Assembly (NCBI RefSeq): GCF_001424665.1
Contig: NZ_LMQS01000003.1
Span: 311,691-375,690 of the forward strand
Direction: 5' to 3'
Length of the DNA stretch: 64,000 nucleotides
DNA from: Methylophilus sp. Leaf416
GTDB lineage: Bacteria > Pseudomonadota > Gammaproteobacteria > Burkholderiales > Methylophilaceae
Shown: in pieces, positions 61,444 to 64,000 of the stretch
Numbering within the stretch: the stretch's first letter is position 1
How the letters are laid out: every line of letters starts with the position of its first letter
Translations under genes and position numbers: made by a program
Notes under the pieces: model-generated
Told to the model about the DNA's origin: nothing
Databases searched by the model: none
The model's input: the letters and a program-made list of their open reading frames with translations, nothing else

Positions 61444-62076
61444 ATGGCAAAAGTAATGATTGCTGATGATCATGCCATGCTGAGACAAGGTCTGCGTACC
61501 TTGCTTGAGCAGGCTAATCACGACGTGACCACCGATGCGCTGAATGGTGAAGAAGCCTGCGTTCTGGTAGAAAAGCATCATCCCGAGCTATTAATTCTCG
61601 ATCTGGATATGCCAGGCATAGGTGGGCTGGAGACACTGAAACGTATATTGCACCGCAAACCGCAAATGCGGGTGCTGGTGTTCAGCATGCATGATGATTG
61701 CATCTATGCGACCCGCGCCATCCAGGCCGGTGCACGCGGCTATGTGACTAAAACAGAGCCACCGGAAATCGTATTGGAAGCTGTGCAAAAAATACTGAAA
61801 GGCGGACGTTACATCAATAACGACCTAGCACAAAGCTTATCCATGTATCACCTGGAGAGCCCGGAAAATCCGATTCAAAGATTGTCGCCGCGCGAATTTG
61901 AAGTGTTCAGGCGCATTGCACAGGGAGAAGCCCTGGCTGCCATCGCCAAGGGTATGCATATCGGTTACAAAACCGTGGCCAATATTCAAACCAATGTCCG
62001 GCAAAAGCTCGGGGTGGAAACCACCGGCCAGGTGGTGCATATCGCGGTACGCTTCGGCATTATCAAAGGCCTGTAG
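61444..62076 (+). CDS. NarL-family response regulator, mxaB/mxaX-like position
   Basis: The receiver has Asp8-Asp9 and phospho-acceptor Asp53 in LLILDLDMPG, and a LuxR-type helix-turn-helix (LSPREFEVFRRIAQGEALAAIAKGMHIGYKTVANIQTNVRQKL). It follows the small exported protein by six bases and is the natural partner of the kinase at 59658. Together they correspond in place to MxaYX of other methylotrophs and are candidates for binding the GGGAA-N3-TTCMC dyad. Which of the two NarL-type regulators binds it cannot be decided here. Confidence 0.92.
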   Translation: MAKVMIADDHAMLRQGLRTLLEQANHDVTTDALNGEEACVLVEKHHPELLILDLDMPGIGGLETLKRILHRKPQMRVLVFSMHDDCIYATRAIQAGARGYVTKTEPPEIVLEAVQKILKGGRYINNDLAQSLSMYHLESPENPIQRLSPREFEVFRRIAQGEALAAIAKGMHIGYKTVANIQTNVRQKLGVETTGQVVHIAVRFGIIKGL

Positions 62077-62098
62077 CGCCGTCTTCTGGATATCCAAT

Positions 62099-62845
62099 AT
62101 GATTCTGGTCATTGCCCGCAAAGAACTGCGCAGTCTATTCGCCACCCCGATGGGCTGGCTGGTGCTGGCTATTTTCCAGGCCATTGTCGGCACTTATTAC
62201 AGCCTGAGTTTTAACCAGTATTTTGAAATCATGCAGAGCGCACAATGGCAGGTGCAACGGATTGGCATCACGCAATTTATGGCAGAAGGTGTATTTGGCG
62301 TGGCGGCGATATTGATGCTATTTGTCGTACCGCTGGTGAGCATGAAATTGATCAGTGAAGAGCGCAAAAACCAAACCATGGCTTTGCTGATTAGCTCGCC
62401 ATTATCAATGAGCGAGTTGATTCTGGGCAAGTTGCTGGGCATCGTCAGTTATCTGAGCCTGCTGATTGTGACGATGGTGCTAATGATTGCCATGATGTTG
62501 CCATGGGCTGAAATAGATATCCCATATCTGCTCACGCACGCGCTCGGGTTATGGCTGTTAGTGGTCGCCAGCAGTGCGCTTGGCCTGTATGTCTCCTGCC
62601 TGACCGCCAACCCGATTCTGGCGGCATTTGGTAGCCTGTCGGCGCTCACCATCTGCCTGTTGCTGGACAAGTTTTTTGCAGATAATAACCAGGTGCTGTT
62701 TCACGACTTTTCACTGATGCAGCATTACCGCCAGTTTGCGCTAGGCATGTTGAATAGTTTCGACGTGTTATTTTTTGTACTGTTCTCGACGTTTTTTGTG
62801 CTGTTATCTATCCGTCGTTTAGATGCTGATCGACTGTATGGCTAA
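62099..62845 (+). CDS. ABC-2 type transporter permease, GldF/NatB-like
   Basis: The 248-aa protein has six hydrophobic helices. It opens with VIARKELRSLFATPMGWLVLAIFQAIVGTYYSL and contains the permease block FVVPLVSMKLISEERKNQTMALLISSPLSMSELILGKLLGI. It is an ABC-2/GldF-type membrane subunit. The usual ATP-binding gene is not next to it: the preceding gene is a response regulator and the next is a GldG-like gene. ATG 62099 is chosen since the longer open frame from 61898 lies inside the regulator gene. Confidence 0.85.
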   Translation: MILVIARKELRSLFATPMGWLVLAIFQAIVGTYYSLSFNQYFEIMQSAQWQVQRIGITQFMAEGVFGVAAILMLFVVPLVSMKLISEERKNQTMALLISSPLSMSELILGKLLGIVSYLSLLIVTMVLMIAMMLPWAEIDIPYLLTHALGLWLLVVASSALGLYVSCLTANPILAAFGSLSALTICLLLDKFFADNNQVLFHDFSLMQHYRQFALGMLNSFDVLFFVLFSTFFVLLSIRRLDADRLYG

Positions 62846-64000
62846 TTCATCCAGACTATCCAAAACCAGGCAATCCCTGACGCAGGCATGGCAGCATCGT
62901 CTTGTGGTGCCGGGATTACTACTGCTAACCCTGGCGCTGGGCATATTGGCCTGGCATTTTAATATCATTACCGATCACACCAACAATCGCCGCAACACGC
63001 TTTCCAAAGAAAGTATCGAGGTGTTGCAAGCATTGCCAGGAACGATAGAAATCAGTGCTTTTTGCAGCAATAGCCCTTACAAAGGCCGCTATTTCAGGAA
63101 ATCGATTCTGGCGCTGGTACAACGCTACCAGCATGTTCACCATGCTATGCATCTGCAGTTTATTGACCCTTCCATTTCGCCGAGATTGGCGCGCGAGCAT
63201 CAGGTCAAAAAAGAAGGCGAAATGATCATCCGCTATCGCGGGCAACTAAAGCGCATGTACCTGCCATACACCGAAGAAGCTTTTACCAATGTGCTGTTGC
63301 AACTACAACATGGCGAGCGTGCGCCATTGTTATTCTCCACCGGGTTTGGCGAAACGGCATTGGATAATGAAGCAGCCAATGGTGCCAGTCATCTGGCAGA
63401 GGCGATGCGTGCTGCCGGATTGCAGGTAATCAGCAGCACTGGTTTTGAACACGATTCAACGTTAGAAACAAATCTGGCAACAAAAAATTTTCCTATAAAA
63501 AAACTGCCGACACTGGTGCTCGCTGGCGCGACACATCCCTACACACCGGTTCAGGTCAAAGCTATTCAATCCCATATCAGTAAAGGCGGCAGCCTGATTT
63601 GGCTGGTAGATAATCCATCCACACAGGGCCTGGCCTCTTTAGCAGAAAGCCTGGCACTTAATATCAGTGAAGGCATGGTGATAGATCCCGCCAACAGGCA
63701 GTTCGATATCCCCTTGCATGCCTTAAGTACGCAACGCTATTCCGGGCAAGGGCCAACACAGGAGTTTGCCCTGCGCACATTTTTTGACCAGGCACATGCC
63801 ATCGTGCGCTATCGTCAGCCAGAAGACTCATGGCGTACCTTGCCACTGGTTGCGGCGGCAGAACGTGGTTGGACGAGCAAGACCTATCATCCTGAACAGC
63901 CCAAAAAGTTACCTGCTTTTAACTCGGAAACAGATAGCCAGGGCCCAGCAACCATTGCCCTGGCCCTGGAAAAAACGCGCCCCTCAGGCGAGCTGCAAAG
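62838..64000 (+). CDS. GldG-like ABC transporter auxiliary protein (runs off window)
   Basis: The frame opens at ATG 62838, overlapping the permease stop by eight bases, and stays open to the window end (387 codons). An N-terminal helix (RLVVPGLLLLTLALGILAW) precedes a periplasmic domain of GldG type. It has SKESIEVLQALPGTIEISAFCSNSPYKGRYFRKSILALVQRYQ and a later LVLAGATHPYTPVQVKAIQSHISKGGSLIWLVDNP block, the recognised part of the ABC_transp_aux family. The pair most likely forms the membrane part of an ABC system whose ATPase lies beyond or elsewhere. Confidence 0.8.
   Translation, partial: MANSSRLSKTRQSLTQAWQHRLVVPGLLLLTLALGILAWHFNIITDHTNNRRNTLSKESIEVLQALPGTIEISAFCSNSPYKGRYFRKSILALVQRYQHVHHAMHLQFIDPSISPRLAREHQVKKEGEMIIRYRGQLKRMYLPYTEEAFTNVLLQLQHGERAPLLFSTGFGETALDNEAANGASHLAEAMRAAGLQVISSTGFEHDSTLETNLATKNFPIKKLPTLVLAGATHPYTPVQVKAIQSHISKGGSLIWLVDNPSTQGLASLAESLALNISEGMVIDPANRQFDIPLHALSTQRYSGQGPTQEFALRTFFDQAHAIVRYRQPEDSWRTLPLVAAAERGWTSKTYHPEQPKKLPAFNSETDSQGPATIALALEKTRPSGELQ

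Noticed and set aside
61898-62098. Extended ABC permease starting inside the response regulator gene
   Set aside because: The first 67 codons lie in a different frame of the regulator's helix-turn-helix, and ATG 62099 gives the normal permease start.

Overview
The window looks like chromosome of a methylotrophic betaproteobacterium, most likely family Methylophilaceae (Methylophilus, Methylovorus or Methylotenera type). The decisive evidence is a complete calcium-type methanol dehydrogenase locus, mxaFJGIRSACKLD (49143-59391, minus strand), two copies of pqqA encoding the same PQQ precursor peptide, and methanol-associated two-component and beta-propeller genes. The rest is ordinary chromosomal housekeeping. 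I see no rRNA, tRNA, insertion sequence, prophage or CRISPR array.

Layout. 1-5 kb: end of a TonB-dependent receptor, hslO, an RNA methyltransferase, an RsuA-type pseudouridine synthase, a Gdx/SugE exporter, a glycine-zipper protein and a lipocalin. 4.6-13.9 kb: an envelope-stress-like region with two BON-domain proteins (one carrying EF-hands), a NarL-type sensor kinase divergent from yqjD-yqjE-response regulator, a single-domain receiver, a phospholipase D-type lipoprotein, a TraB/GumN protein and a DUF2235 hydrolase. 14-21.8 kb: YgiQ, a Cache-PAS-GGDEF-EAL protein, the N-degron transferases aat and bpt, a GNAT acetyltransferase and an unknown protein. 21.8-28 kb (minus): mtnB-mtnA, tatD, ribD, nrdR, glyA. 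28.4-37.2 kb: AsmA-like protein, iscX, two phosphohexomutases, an aspartic protease, an M48 protease and a DUF1275 protein. 37.3-45.9 kb: pqqA, a TSUP exporter, a umuD-like/umuC pair split by the second pqqA, a LysR-controlled PfpI operon, and a MoxY-like kinase with its regulator. 46.1-62.1 kb: two YVTN propellers, the mxa cluster, and a divergent kinase / small protein / response regulator set, followed by an ABC permease and a GldG-like gene running off the window.

How it fits together. MxaF and MxaI form the periplasmic PQQ enzyme, MxaG is its electron acceptor, MxaJ assists, and MxaR, S, A, C, K and L are the MoxR/von Willebrand machinery thought to assemble and load calcium. PqqA supplies the PQQ backbone. 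Two kinase/regulator pairs flank the region. One 13-bp dyad, GGGAA-N3-TTCMC, occurs upstream of mxaF and its divergent kinase, both propellers and the MoxY-like kinase, so it is a good candidate operator for a methanol regulon.

The strongest non-coding discovery lies between glyA and the AsmA gene. A GG-N10-GC sigma-54 promoter is preceded by two NtrC-like sites and followed after about 55 nt by an intrinsic terminator with a UUCG loop. This is the architecture of a nitrogen-controlled small RNA, and it carries two anti-Shine-Dalgarno stretches. A second notable non-coding region, between mtnA and tatD, holds DnaA-box-like sequences, an E. coli-like 13-mer and a perfect IHF match.
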